NCBI RefSeq assembly: GCF_003627795.1
Contig: NZ_CP032684.1
Span: 1,651,001-1,715,000 of the forward strand
Direction of reading: 5' to 3'
DNA length: 64,000 nt
From: Rhizobium sp. CCGE531
GTDB taxonomy: Bacteria; Pseudomonadota; Alphaproteobacteria; Rhizobiales; Rhizobiaceae
Shown in pieces: positions 36,047-47,392 of this stretch; position 1 is the first letter of the stretch, and each line of letters starts with the position of its first letter. The position numbers and the translations under genes were made by a program. The notes beneath the pieces were generated by a model. The model did not search any database. It had not been told where the DNA came from and saw only the letters and a program-made list of their open reading frames with translations.

Positions 36047-37147
36047 TCAGAAGTTGCGTTCGAAGCGCAGGATGCCCGAAACGGTATCGTCGTGGGCATA
36101 GTCATAGTGAACGTAGGTCAGTTCCGGCTCGACCAGGAGGTTCTTGACCGGATTGAACTTCAGGTTCGTGGTTGCTTCGAACATCTTGGAGTCGGTGTAG
36201 GCGAGCTGCAGGTTCCACTTCAGCTTTTCGTTGACCGGAACGCCAACGCCGCCCCATACCGCCCAATCGCCCCAGCCGCACTTCGAGCCGTTGACAGTGC
36301 CATTCGGCGCCGTGCAAGCGGAGATGTCCTGGTTCGAACCGGCATACTGGTTCAGTTTCTTGCCGTCGGTGTTGTAACCGCCCATCAAGAAAGCCGTGAA
36401 GGCGCCGAAATCAGCGTCGATACGAGCCTTGACTGCACCTTCTTCGACGATGGAGTCATAACCGCCAACGACCTTAAAACCCCATGCGCCAGCCTTGTAG
36501 CCGAGACCGGCGACAACGTTCGGGGCATAGTGGTTGCCCTTGGACTGTTCCCATGCGCCATCGTAAGTCGTCGAATCCGAGGCGGAGTTGGTGTCTTCGA
36601 GCGAGATGACCGCCGAGAAGCCGTTGCCGCCGTCATATTCGTAGGTCAACTGGTTGAGTTCGTACGGGCCGTCATAGATCACATCGTCGTTGATGACGTC
36701 GCCGGCGTAACCGATGTAGAGGTTGTACTGCGAGTCTTTCTTACCAACCGTGAAGCCGCCGAGGCTGATATAGGACCACAGCAGGTTGGTGGAGGTGGAG
36801 CCGCCGTCGTTCCAGTCCCAGCGAACGATGGTTTCGGTCTTCAGCGGACCGTATTCGGTGTCGGTCGCGGTATCGACGTTCAACTCGGCGCGGGTGTGCC
36901 ACAGCGTGCCCTGGTGGCTGTCGCGGTTGTAGGCGTTGTACCATTCACCTTCGGTACGAACCTTGCCGCCGATCTTGAGGCAGGTTTCCGTGCCTGGAAT
37001 GAAGAAGTAGCCAGCACCGTAAGCGTCGCAGATACGAACGTATTCGAGCGGCTCCGGCTCAGCAGCGACGATAGCGTCGGCCGCGTGAGCACCGGAAACT
37101 GCTGCCAGCGCAGCAGCGGAGCCGAGAAGAAGGCTCTTGATGTTCAT
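36047..37147 (-). CDS. Porin (alpha-proteobacterial Porin_2 / RopA-Omp2b type)
   Basis: Outer-membrane beta-barrel porin of 366 aa. The signal peptide is MNIKSLLLGSAAALAAVSGAHA. The mature start ADAIVAAEPEPLEYVRICDAYGAGYFFIPGTETCLKIGGKVR is the hallmark of rhizobial/Brucella porins, including the two-cysteine segment. Alternating strands and an aromatic C-terminus (GILRFERNF, terminal Phe) fit outer-membrane assembly. The ATG at 37147 has GGAG five bases upstream. It forms the general diffusion pore. The IS sits just downstream of its terminator and does not disrupt it. Confidence 0.95.
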   Translation of the reverse strand: MNIKSLLLGSAAALAAVSGAHAADAIVAAEPEPLEYVRICDAYGAGYFFIPGTETCLKIGGKVRTEGEWYNAYNRDSHQGTLWHTRAELNVDTATDTEYGPLKTETIVRWDWNDGGSTSTNLLWSYISLGGFTVGKKDSQYNLYIGYAGDVINDDVIYDGPYELNQLTYEYDGGNGFSAVISLEDTNSASDSTTYDGAWEQSKGNHYAPNVVAGLGYKAGAWGFKVVGGYDSIVEEGAVKARIDADFGAFTAFLMGGYNTDGKKLNQYAGSNQDISACTAPNGTVNGSKCGWGDWAVWGGVGVPVNEKLKWNLQLAYTDSKMFEATTNLKFNPVKNLLVEPELTYVHYDYAHDDTVSGILRFERNF

Positions 37148-37955
37148 GATAACTCCAATCTTTCTTGATTGGGCATGAGATATCGCGCCGAAAAACGACG
37201 TGCCCAACCCATCCCGTTCATGTTCCCTATTCAGTAGGTGCAAAGTAATAAGCTTCGCGAACTATTTCTTGAGCCTGCTTCACTGATTTGGCAAGATACT
37301 AAGGGTGGCGAACTATATGTGCGCTACTTGAAAACGGGCGTTGTTGCAAAAATGACGCAATTCGTTAATCGAGACCGACTGCGGCCGCTTTCGATCTCTG
37401 TCCGCACGGCACCCGCCGTGTGAGTGGGGAGGTGCTGGCGGCGGCTGATCGATACGGCCGACAACTGTACCATCTTACAAAATTGAGACTTTGAGCCGCG
37501 ATTGCCGCAATGATTCTCGAAGAAAGAAATTGGAGAAAGGGCGTTTCCCGAGCCGGCCTGGCTGTGGTGCGTCCGACGACATTACTGGGGGCGTAGTGTC
37601 GTCGGACGCGGCACTGATCCGGTTCGGGGGTGGCATCCAAACCGGTAGCACTGATTCTAGCATCTACCGTAGGTACCTATAACCTACCTGAATGGACTGG
37701 CGGCGGGGTTGCTTCAGGACAGGGTCCTATCCGGCTCTGGCGCGAAGGTTCGACCGATGCGGGTAAAACGCTGGAATTGCTGCTGAAGCGATGCTGCCAA
37801 CCAGCTGGGCAGCGGTGCGCGAAACTACTGCCGGCAGCTCGGAGAGAAGCTGGAACGGGACCGAATTGCCATACCATCGCATGATGCGCTCAGCTGGCGC
37901 GCTTGAGAGCATCTTCCGGAAAATCAAATACAAATTTGAGCATTGAAGGGAGAGT
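37148..37955. other. Porin upstream region and empty stretch
   Basis: About 800 bases without a supported gene. Short frames exist on both strands, but all have odd composition (many Arg, Ser and Pro) and no recognisable product. The left 150 bases are AT-rich and presumably hold the porin promoter. A strong 17-bp palindrome lies at 37569-37609. Confidence 0.45.
37569..37609. repeat. Long inverted repeat, unexplained
   Basis: GCGTCCGACGACATTAC and GTAGTGTCGTCGGACGC are inverted copies (16 of 17) around a seven-base loop. They lie far from any gene end, in an otherwise featureless stretch. There is no T-run, so a simple terminator is unlikely. Confidence 0.7.
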
Positions 37956-38029
37956 TGGAGGCCTCGCCCGGAATCGAACCGGGGTGCAAGGATTTGCAGT
38001 CCTCTGCGTAACCACTCCGCCACGAGGCC
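37956..38029 (-). tRNA. tRNA-Cys (anticodon GCA)
   Basis: A 74-nt tRNA on the minus strand including an encoded CCA. The acceptor GGCCTCG pairs with CGAGGCC, the anticodon loop is CTGCAAA with anticodon GCA, and the T-arm contains GGTTCGATTCC. Confidence 0.96.
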
Positions 38030-38427
38030 ATCCGAAAGCAATTTGCGTTGTGGTGGCGCGGATTTAGAATGATCCAAAGAAAACCGCAAGAGGCAATTTT
38101 GAAACAAAGAGGCAATTTTGAAAAATGTCCACTTTGATTTCTGAAGTTGCTTGTCCCGCAATCGGCTGTACCCATCGCAGGAGCGCCGACGCGGGAGCTC
38201 TCGATCTATGATCGAATTACAGGCAGCGGGAGTTGCGAAAAATTCCTTGTTCGCAAAAAGCAAAAGCGGTCCAGTCTAGGGAAAAAACCGGGCCGCCTTT
38301 CGCTGGACTAGAGGTCAATCAAATTCAGCGCCCTAATTATAAGTCTGACTTAGTAATTGTCAACGGGAATGAGATGTGGCCCGGCCCGCCGGATGCGCCG
38401 AGCAGCCGTCGCCGGCATCGGGAATGC
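38030..38427. other. Intergenic gap upstream of tRNA-Cys
   Basis: About 400 bases without a supported gene. It contains the likely tRNA-Cys promoter near its left end. Short frames crossing it have no recognisable product. The segment AGAGGCAATTTTGAAA occurs twice nearly in tandem around 38090-38120. Confidence 0.4.
38063..38090 (-). promoter_or_regulatory. Candidate promoter of tRNA-Cys
   Basis: On the minus strand, CTTGCG and TCTAAA are separated by 16 bases and lie about 35 bases before the tRNA, similar to an alpha-proteobacterial sigma-70 promoter. Confidence 0.4.
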
Positions 38428-38853
38428 CTACTCCTCAAGGCATGGAAAGGCGAATTTGTAGGAGCGTGCAATCAACGAGCTGGCAGGCCGCTCGAGCTGC
38501 CAGGAGTGTTCCGCCATCCACTTGCAGGCGATCGCCGTTGCCTTTGCGTTGCTGAGCTCGGGCGGCAGGCAGAAGGCGCCGACGAACTGCTGAAGATAGC
38601 GCTCGTAGCGGGACGAGTTCTTCGGCGTCTGCTTGGTGGCGCGGATCGTCAGGTTTTTCGTCCGCTGCGCTTCGTCGAGAATGCCCTGTATATAGACCGA
38701 GGCAAGCGTGCGATCTTCTTCGCACCATTCGTCGAGCTGTTTGCCGGTCACGACATGTCCGATGATGGGCGCTGTCTCCTGCGGCGCTTCCTCGCTCAAC
38801 GCGACCTGGGGCAGGAAAAGGAGAAGCGCTGCGACGGAGAGCGAAAGCCTCAT
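38428..38853 (-). CDS. Secreted Rap1a/Tai-family protein
   Basis: A 141-aa protein with a signal peptide (residues 1-20, LSLSVAALLLFLPQVALS). The mature part matches the Rap1a/Tai pattern: VTGKQLDEWCEED, SVYIQGILDEA, FCLPPELSNAKATAIACKWMAEHSWQLERPAS and a final FAFPC. Cysteines at 44, 95, 110 and 138 could form two disulfides. Members of this family include periplasmic immunity proteins against type VI amidase effectors, but many orphan copies exist in rhizobia, and no effector or type VI gene lies nearby. A tiny membrane-peptide gene ends eight bases upstream, and the ribosome binding site overlaps its stop. Confidence 0.82.
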   Translation of the reverse strand: MRLSLSVAALLLFLPQVALSEEAPQETAPIIGHVVTGKQLDEWCEEDRTLASVYIQGILDEAQRTKNLTIRATKQTPKNSSRYERYLQQFVGAFCLPPELSNAKATAIACKWMAEHSWQLERPASSLIARSYKFAFPCLEE

Positions 38854-38861
38854 TCGGAAAC

Positions 38862-38945
38862 CTACATCATTGAAGAAAGACTGGCGGCGAGGAAAACCAC
38901 CAGCGGCAGCGAGGTTGCAACGAAAAGAACGAGAGAGACAGGCAT
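38862..38945 (-). CDS. 27-aa membrane peptide upstream of the Rap1a-like gene
   Basis: A very short gene that encodes MPVSLVLFVATSLPLVVFLA followed by ASLSSMM, almost entirely one hydrophobic membrane segment. AAGG lies eight bases before the ATG (GAAGGTGGCTGGT), a good signal. The TAG stop lies eight bases before the start of the secreted Rap1a-like gene, so the two are probably translationally coupled. I know no named family. It could be a leader peptide or a small membrane partner. Its coding status rests on the ribosome binding site, hydrophobicity and position. Confidence 0.55.
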   Translation of the reverse strand: MPVSLVLFVATSLPLVVFLAASLSSMM

Positions 38946-39303
38946 ACCAGCCACCTTCTATTCAAATCTAGTCTTAACCCGAAGGGCTTCGGGCCGGAAG
39001 GTAGATCTGTGACCACACCCAGGCGGGTCCACATCAAGAAGCGTGGTCCCGTCAAGTTAACATTTTGCTAACGGATGTCCCGAGGTGAAGCACGGGGAAT
39101 TGCGCGACGTCACCGGCGAGGGGCTTCGTCGAGGGGCTTGGATCTGCATTTCAGGATGCCGATTGTTGTGCGTTGGCGACGCATGGCCATGAATCTCCGC
39201 CCCGTTTACCGCAATGCCTTGAAAGCGTGACGTCAGGCGATTAAGACACGCGTAACAGAATGTAGAGCCGGCCCGTTCGGCATGAAGGGCGCAAGAGGAT
39301 AAG
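38946..39303. other. Intergenic gap upstream of the methyltransferase gene
   Basis: About 360 bases between divergent genes with no supported coding sequence. A short CCCGAAG/CTTCGGG hairpin lies near 38980. The segment presumably holds the promoters of the flanking divergent units. Confidence 0.4.
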
Positions 39304-39972
39304 ATGGATTTCGAAGCAGCGCGCGTGAAGATGGTCGAGAACCAGATCCGGACGACGGATGTCACCTCCCATTCCGTGTTGAATGCCTTTTTGGCGGTGC
39401 CGCGCGAAAATTTCGTGCCGGAGAAGTCGAAGGTCCTGGCTTATATCGACAATGATATCGAGATCGCCCCCGCTGCGGCCGGCAAGCCAGCCCGCTTCCT
39501 AATGGAGGCATCGCCATTGGCGAAGCTCCTGCAGCTTGGCGTCATCACCAAGGAGGACAAGGTTCTCGATCTCGGCTGCGGCACCGGATATGTATCCGCC
39601 ATCCTGTCGCTGCTTGCCGAGAAGGTTGTCGCCCTCGAAAGCGATGAGGGTCTTGCCGCCCAGGCCAAGGCTAATATCGCCGCTCTCGGCTACGACAATG
39701 TCACTGTTGTCACCGGCGATCTCGAAAAGGGCCACGCTGGCAACGCTCCCTACGATGTCATTTTCATCGATGGCTCGATCGAGCAATTGCCGCAGGGGCT
39801 GCTGGATCAGCTCGGTGAAGACGGCCGCCTGATCACGGTCATCGGCTATGGTCATGCCGCCCGCGCAACCGTTTTCATGCGCGAACGTGGCGCCTTCTCG
39901 GAAAACGTCTTTTTCAACGCATCGATCAAGCCGCTGCCGGGCTTTGCCAAGGCCAAGGAATTCGTATTCTGA
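39304..39972 (+). CDS. Protein-L-isoaspartate O-methyltransferase family protein
   Basis: A 222-aa SAM-dependent methyltransferase of the isoaspartate methyltransferase family. It begins MDFEAARVKMVENQIRTTDVTSHSVLNAFLAVPRENFVP, characteristic of the family. The SAM-binding motif is VLDLGCGTGYVSAILS, followed by VVALESDEGLAAQAKANIAALG and DVIFIDGSIEQLPQGLLDQLGEDGRLI. This copy differs from the more typical pcm gene at 61771, so its true substrate may not be isoaspartate. AGAGG precedes the ATG. A strong terminator follows. Confidence 0.88.
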   Translation: MDFEAARVKMVENQIRTTDVTSHSVLNAFLAVPRENFVPEKSKVLAYIDNDIEIAPAAAGKPARFLMEASPLAKLLQLGVITKEDKVLDLGCGTGYVSAILSLLAEKVVALESDEGLAAQAKANIAALGYDNVTVVTGDLEKGHAGNAPYDVIFIDGSIEQLPQGLLDQLGEDGRLITVIGYGHAARATVFMRERGAFSENVFFNASIKPLPGFAKAKEFVF

Positions 39973-40003
39973 TTTTCCGAACGGTCTGATGATCCAGCTT
40001 GCG

Positions 40004-40030
40004 ACAGGCGCCTCAGGGCGCCTGTTTTTT
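40004..40030 (+). terminator. Rho-independent terminator
   Basis: ACAGGCGCC and GGCGCCTGT form a perfect nine-pair stem with a four-base loop, followed by five more T residues, 31 bases after the methyltransferase stop. Confidence 0.92.
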
Positions 40031-40218
40031 ATTGTCGGCGCCTGTGGCAAAATCGCAGACAACGGAGCGATTCGTCGGGATCGTAACAAAACTGTGCATC
40101 ACCGGGTTTAGTGCTTTGACGGTGATTTTTTTCCCGAGGGCAGTCATCTAGGGTGGCCCTGATTCGGGTGCCACGTTGGCGAGTTTCCGGTCGTTGAATA
40201 TGGAAAACGGGGATGAAT

Positions 40219-41097
40219 ATGGCTCAGCCAAATGTAGTGCGTGAACCGTCCATGGAAGAGATTCTGGCATCGATCCGCAGGATCATCGAAAGCAACGAAC
40301 CTGTGGGCACCAAGCCGATTTCTTCGCCGCATCTTGCCGCTTCCAACATGCGCGACGACGATATTCCGCTGACCGTGGATGAAGAGTTCGCTGCCGCGGA
40401 TCGCGTCCGCGCCGCGGAGCAGGACCCGCGTTTCGTCGCCGCAAACTCGCAAATGCCCGTTGCAGAGCCGGAAGATGCCGGTCGTGGTTTGTCGCTGGCG
40501 GATGTCGCAGCGCGCGTCCGCGCCGCTTCCGAGCGCAACACCGCCGCCTTGCTGAATGCCGGGCGCGAGCCCCCGCAGCTGCGTGAACTGCCGCCGGCCA
40601 TGGCTGCGCGTCTTGCCGAAGTCCACGTCGAGCCTATCGCCGACGTGCCGCTGCGGCATGCCATTACTGATATCGTAGCGCCGGTCGCTCCACCCGCCGC
40701 GCAGGCCGTGGCAGAAGTCGAGATCGATGCCGAAATGGATGAATTGCAGCCGACGGTAGCTGCCCCTGCGCCCCAATTGGCCGCAGTTCAGACAGCGGCA
40801 TTGGCTTTCCCGGAACCCGCCGTAACCGTTGCGGCGGAAATGGAAGCTTCCCTGCCGCCGGCTCACCTCGTGTCTGCGTCGCCGCTGATGTCTGAAGCGG
40901 CCGGCGCGCACGTTACCCGTTCGTTTGAAGAGCTTGCCGCCATTGTCGACGGCGGCCCGCGCCGCTCCCTCGATGAGCTGGCTCAGGAGATGCTGCGGCC
41001 TATGCTGCAGGAATGGCTCGACGACAATCTGCCGACCCTTGTCGAGCGTCTCGTGCGCGAGGAAATCGAACGAGTGGCCCGCGGCCCGCGCCGCTGA
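40219..41097 (+). CDS. popZ: Polar organising protein PopZ (DUF2497)
   Basis: A 292-aa acidic scaffold protein that forms polar condensates and anchors chromosome origins and signalling proteins at the cell pole in alpha-proteobacteria. The N-terminal motif REPSMEEILASIRRIIESNEP and the C-terminal helices RSLDELAQEMLRPMLQEWLDDNLPTLVERLVREEIERVARG are the conserved PopZ interaction and oligomerisation regions. The middle 200 residues are low-complexity, rich in Pro, Ala and Glu, as expected. The ATG at 40219 has GGGGA close upstream; the ATG at 40213 adds two residues. It is followed by a terminator and valS. Confidence 0.92.
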   Translation: MAQPNVVREPSMEEILASIRRIIESNEPVGTKPISSPHLAASNMRDDDIPLTVDEEFAAADRVRAAEQDPRFVAANSQMPVAEPEDAGRGLSLADVAARVRAASERNTAALLNAGREPPQLRELPPAMAARLAEVHVEPIADVPLRHAITDIVAPVAPPAAQAVAEVEIDAEMDELQPTVAAPAPQLAAVQTAALAFPEPAVTVAAEMEASLPPAHLVSASPLMSEAAGAHVTRSFEELAAIVDGGPRRSLDELAQEMLRPMLQEWLDDNLPTLVERLVREEIERVARGPRR

Positions 41098-41124
41098 CAA
41101 GCCTGAGCTTCGGGTAACCGATCC

Positions 41125-41153
41125 GCCGCTCCGGGCTTCGGGGCGGCTTTTTT
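41125..41153 (+). terminator. Rho-independent terminator of popZ
   Basis: GCCGCTCCG and CGGGGCGGC form a nine-pair stem (one wobble) with a five-base loop, followed by six T residues. Confidence 0.9.
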
Positions 41154-41219
41154 ATTGACTTGCCCACAGCCATCCTATTTACAACCCGCATCATCCAATC
41201 CTCAAGATCCGGTCATAAA

Positions 41220-44063
<2,844 letters not shown>

Positions 44064-44077
44064 GAAAGAGAGAACTG

Positions 44078-44180
44078 AAGCGCATTGCGATCTTTCAGAC
44101 CCGCTCCTTGCGCTTTAAGTTCTTGATCTTGCGCGTGTCGTTATCGCAAAGCCGCCGTGCGGCTTTGCGCGAAATGCTTT
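44078..44180. repeat. RIME-like intergenic repeat, copy 2
   Basis: About 100 bases (GCATTGCGATCTTTCAGACC ... GGCTTTGCGCGAAATGCTT) that align without large gaps to the copy at 34685-34787. It lies just after valS. It contains an internal inverted pair GCAAAGCCGC.../...GCGGCTTTGC. Confidence 0.75.
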
Positions 44181-44193
44181 CTGATTTTGTGAG

Positions 44194-44226
44194 AGGCACG
44201 CGGCTTTCGTCGCGTGCCTTTCTGTT
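44194..44226 (+). terminator. Terminator after valS
   Basis: AGGCACGCG and CGCGTGCCT form a perfect nine-pair stem with an eight-base loop, followed by a T-rich tail (TTCTGTTTGTTT begins at its 3' side). Confidence 0.75.
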
Positions 44227-44573
44227 TGTTTCTTTGATTCGATATCGATCAACTGGGCTGTGCGCCCCGATCCACGCCAGTTTCACACAGGCAAAACATA
44301 TTACACCGAAATCTGCTCGGCATTCGTGAAAAGCAGAGCTGTTGTCATATTGTGACAGAATTGTTGCGGCGAAGAATAAAAATCCAAGCAGGGGCGAAAA
44401 TGATATTGAAAAGAAAAAATTTACCTAACCGTGCGGATTTTGGCCGGCGTAGTTCGTTTTCTTACGTAAATCAATCACTCTTTTACCGGATTTCGCGCCT
44501 TGTGGGCCACATTGCCAATTCAAGTGATCGTCGCAACAATCGAAAAAGCGAATGCACACGTGGGGGAGTTACA
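44227..44573. other. AT-rich upstream region of the FadL-type gene
   Basis: About 350 bases with no supported gene. The segment 44340-44540 is markedly AT-rich (for example GAAAAGAAAAAATTTACC) and is probably the promoter and leader of the outer-membrane protein gene. The frame of that gene is open through part of it, but without a plausible start. Confidence 0.45.
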
Positions 44574-45830
44574 ATGGCATTTTCTATTGCGTTGAGGGGC
44601 GCAGTTTCACTGGTCATCGGCACGTCTTTTGCGAGCGCGGCCTTTGCCGGCGGCCTCGACCGTGCCGGTTATGACATCGATTTGCTCTTCGACAAGGGCC
44701 GTTATGTTTTCGAGTCCGGCGTTACCTATGTCATGCCCGACCGCAAGTTGAAGAATGCGAAAGACACCGATCCGAGCGACGGCAATCTCAATAACCGAAG
44801 CCACTCGACCGATGCCTCGGAAAATTATGCGATGCCCTTTGCCGCCTTTAAGATCGGCATCACCGACAACATCGACTGCATGGCCGACTATTCTCAGCCA
44901 TTCGGCGGGCATCTCAATGAAGGCCAGAACTGGGCCGGCGCCAACAATGAAATCGAGGTGAAGGTTCGCACGAACAATTACGGGGCCACCTGCTCGTACA
45001 AGTTCGATGCTGGCCCGGGCGAGCTGCGTTTCATCGGCGGCGGTTTCTATCAGGAGGTCAGCGGTTTCAAATCACGCCTCGTCTCAGCCATCCCGGCTCC
45101 GCTTTCCTCCGTCTACGACGGTGTCGGCTCGCTTGACGTCGACGGTCACGGCTGGGGCTGGCGCGCCGGTCTGGCCTATGAAATCCCGGAATATGCCTTC
45201 CGCACGAGCCTCGTCTACAATAGCCGGGTCAAGTACGACAACCTCAAGGGCAGCGTCGATCTGAGCGAGCTGCCGCCGATTCGGCCGTTCTTCGGTGCGG
45301 TAACCTCCGTCTTCGGGTCGGCCGAGGCTCCGGACTCGCTGGAGTGGAAAGTGCAGAGCGGCATCGCGCCGGACTGGCTGGCCTTCGGCTCGGTCAAATG
45401 GACGAATTGGAGCGTGCTGCAAAGCATCGCCCTTTGCCCGACCTCGACCCGTGGCGTCGCCTCGTGCAGGACCGGCGGCCCGACGCAACTGACGTCGCTT
45501 GACCTCTTGTATCGCGATGGCTGGACCATTACGGGCGGTATCGGACACAAGTTCAATGACAAGTGGAGCGGCGCCGTCAGCCTGAGCTGGGATCGTGGTA
45601 CCAGCGAGGGCTACGGCATGAACTCCGACACATGGACGCTCGGTGCGGGTGTTGCCTACAAGGCGACGGAGCATGTTCAGTTCAACTTCGGCGGCGCACT
45701 TGGCCTGATGACATCAGGCAAATCCGGACCGATCACTCGCGGCGGCATCGTCTACGGCGACGACGCCAGCTACAGCTTCGGTAATGACTTGGTCGCCGCT
45801 CTTCAGACTTCGGTGAAAGTCAGCTTCTGA
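44574..45830 (+). CDS. OmpP1/FadL-family outer-membrane protein
   Basis: A 418-aa outer-membrane beta-barrel of the FadL/OmpP1/TodX group, which admits hydrophobic compounds such as long-chain fatty acids. The signal peptide is MAFSIALRGAVSLVIGTSFASAAFA. The mature N-terminus GGLDRAGYDIDLLFDKGRYVFESGVTYVMPDRKL replaces the canonical NPA-type hatch sequence and is the form I associate with rhizobia and Brucella. Barrel-like strands follow to a C-terminal VKVSF (terminal Phe). GGGGGAG precedes the ATG at 44574. The transported substrate is not certain. Confidence 0.88.
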   Translation: MAFSIALRGAVSLVIGTSFASAAFAGGLDRAGYDIDLLFDKGRYVFESGVTYVMPDRKLKNAKDTDPSDGNLNNRSHSTDASENYAMPFAAFKIGITDNIDCMADYSQPFGGHLNEGQNWAGANNEIEVKVRTNNYGATCSYKFDAGPGELRFIGGGFYQEVSGFKSRLVSAIPAPLSSVYDGVGSLDVDGHGWGWRAGLAYEIPEYAFRTSLVYNSRVKYDNLKGSVDLSELPPIRPFFGAVTSVFGSAEAPDSLEWKVQSGIAPDWLAFGSVKWTNWSVLQSIALCPTSTRGVASCRTGGPTQLTSLDLLYRDGWTITGGIGHKFNDKWSGAVSLSWDRGTSEGYGMNSDTWTLGAGVAYKATEHVQFNFGGALGLMTSGKSGPITRGGIVYGDDASYSFGNDLVAALQTSVKVSF

Positions 45831-45885
45831 GAATAAGTCATTGGATTGACGGAACTTATCCTCTATCTCTTGATGTCGTCGATAG

Positions 45886-45918
45886 CGCCGCGGGCTCGTA
45901 TGAGTCCCGCGGCGTTTC
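45886..45918 (+). terminator. Terminator after the FadL-type gene
   Basis: CGCCGCGGG and CCCGCGGCG form a perfect nine-pair stem closing an 11-base loop, followed by TTTCTTT, 55 bases after the stop. Confidence 0.85.
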
Positions 45919-46514
45919 TTTGCCGGGCCTGGGCAGACGGGAGCGCCAAATCGGCCTCCTTGCCGCATTTATGGTTAAGGAAGTCACAAGGCCGATAAAA
46001 TTTTTGTGATGAATTAGCAACACTCTATTTCAAGACATTGCAGCCACCTGATCAGATTACAATTTGTCCATTTCCCGCCACAAATGGGGAGCAGCGATTA
46101 CGTGGGCACAGGGGTTAGCCTTGTAGAAAGTGCGTAAACGATCGATGGGTGAACTTCCACTTTGGCATAAGCAACAATCCCGGATCGGAGCAGTGATGCT
46201 TCCGATGCAGTGGAAAAGTCTTTGTCCGCCAAAGGAAGCCGTTAGCCCGACGACGTTCGATCTCACTCCTCGGCAAGCGATTGGGAGCGCTGGTTCGGCG
46301 ATGGGATACGATAACGGCCGCACAAATGCTGGTTTGGACATAATTGCAAGCTACGATCGCAATTGTGGCAAACAGCCTCGGTTGAATGCCATGGGAACCT
46401 TCCTTGCAAAGGATGATCCAGTCTCATGCGCCATCAGGGAAAACATTCGCGAATCTGACGGCGTGCATGCAAGCGCCGTGACAGGCCCGAATGGAGCGAA
46501 AGAAATCGACTGTT
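45919..46514. other. Long exoR upstream region
   Basis: About 600 bases without a convincing gene. A plus-strand frame at 46130-46522 and a minus-strand frame at 46057-46341 overlap each other, and neither has recognisable domains or normal codon use. The segment is AT-richer near 45960-46060. A long regulatory leader or an unannotated small RNA is possible. Confidence 0.4.
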
Positions 46515-47318
46515 ATGTTTAAGTCCGAGTTCATATCAGCGAGAGTCATGATGCTCAGCCTGTCCCTCGCCACGGCAGTGGCGCTGGCGGGTCAAGCCAA
46601 GGCATTCGATATCACTGCCGGCGTCACCAAGGAATCGGGTCCGTTCGACCTCTTCAAGTTCGGCTTCAAGGCCTACAAGAACGGGCAGAAGGAGGAGGCG
46701 GTCGAAGCCTATCGCTACGCCGCCGAAAAGGGCCATACCGGCTCGCGCTGGGCTCTCGCCAACATGTATGCCGATGGCGACGGCGTTACGCAGAGCGATT
46801 TCGAAGCTTTCAAGATCTATAGCGAGATCGCCCAGCAGGGCGTCGAGCCCGGCTCGGAAGATACCGGCTTCTTTATCAACGCGCTGCTCGCTCTAGCCAG
46901 CTACTACAAGACCGGCATTACCAACAGCCCGGTCAAGATCGATCTGAACCAGGCTCGCCAGCTCTATTTCCAGGTCGCTTCGACCTTCGGCGTTCCCGAG
47001 GCGCAGTTCCAGTTGGCGCAGATGATGCTCTCCGGCGAGGGCGGTGCCACCAATGTGCAGCAGGCCAAGAAGTGGCTGAACCAGGCGCGCAAGAGCGGTC
47101 ACCCGGGCGCCATGTCCGTCTTCGGCAATATCCTGTTCCAGGAAGGTCAATCCATCCGGGGCCTCGCCTTCATGACCGCGGCATTGGATAAGTGCAAGCC
47201 GAAGGACTGCAGCTGGATGGAAGACCTGCAGGAGAAGGCATTTTCTGTTGCCAATGAGAACGACCGTCGCGTGGCGGTCTCCATGGCCCATCAGCTTGAC
47301 GTCGCCGGCTCCGATTGA
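46515..47318 (+). CDS. exoR: Exopolysaccharide regulator ExoR
   Basis: Periplasmic regulator of 267 aa, close to the 268 aa of Sinorhizobium meliloti ExoR. ExoR holds the ExoS/ChvI two-component system off, and so controls succinoglycan, motility and symbiosis. The signal peptide is MFKSEFISARVMMLSLSLAT...QAKA. The mature start FDITAGVTKESGPFDLFKFGFKAYKNGQKEEAVEAYRYAAEKGH leads into Sel1-like repeats (GSRWALANMYADGDGV, EAQFQLAQMMLSGEGG). The ATG at 46515 is chosen by homology to the known N-terminus; the ribosome binding site is weak, and the ATG at 46491 adds eight residues. Confidence 0.95.
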   Translation: MFKSEFISARVMMLSLSLATAVALAGQAKAFDITAGVTKESGPFDLFKFGFKAYKNGQKEEAVEAYRYAAEKGHTGSRWALANMYADGDGVTQSDFEAFKIYSEIAQQGVEPGSEDTGFFINALLALASYYKTGITNSPVKIDLNQARQLYFQVASTFGVPEAQFQLAQMMLSGEGGATNVQQAKKWLNQARKSGHPGAMSVFGNILFQEGQSIRGLAFMTAALDKCKPKDCSWMEDLQEKAFSVANENDRRVAVSMAHQLDVAGSD

Positions 47319-47392
47319 CGCCGGCTTGAATTGGGTCGCGTTCGCTTGAATGCCGCGGGACTGCAGCCGATCCGTTTTGTTTCGGTCGGCGT

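Noticed and set aside
37365..38263. Several short open frames around tRNA-Cys
   Set aside because: One crosses the tRNA gene itself, and all have Arg/Ser/Pro-rich translations with no recognisable product.
38428..38853. Type VI secretion immunity function for the Rap1a/Tai-like protein
   Set aside because: The fold resemblance alone does not show it. No effector amidase or type VI structural gene occurs in the window.
46057..46522. Open frames of 130 aa (plus) and 94 aa (minus) upstream of exoR
   Set aside because: They overlap each other on opposite strands, have no domains or good ribosome binding sites, and the plus frame runs into exoR out of frame.
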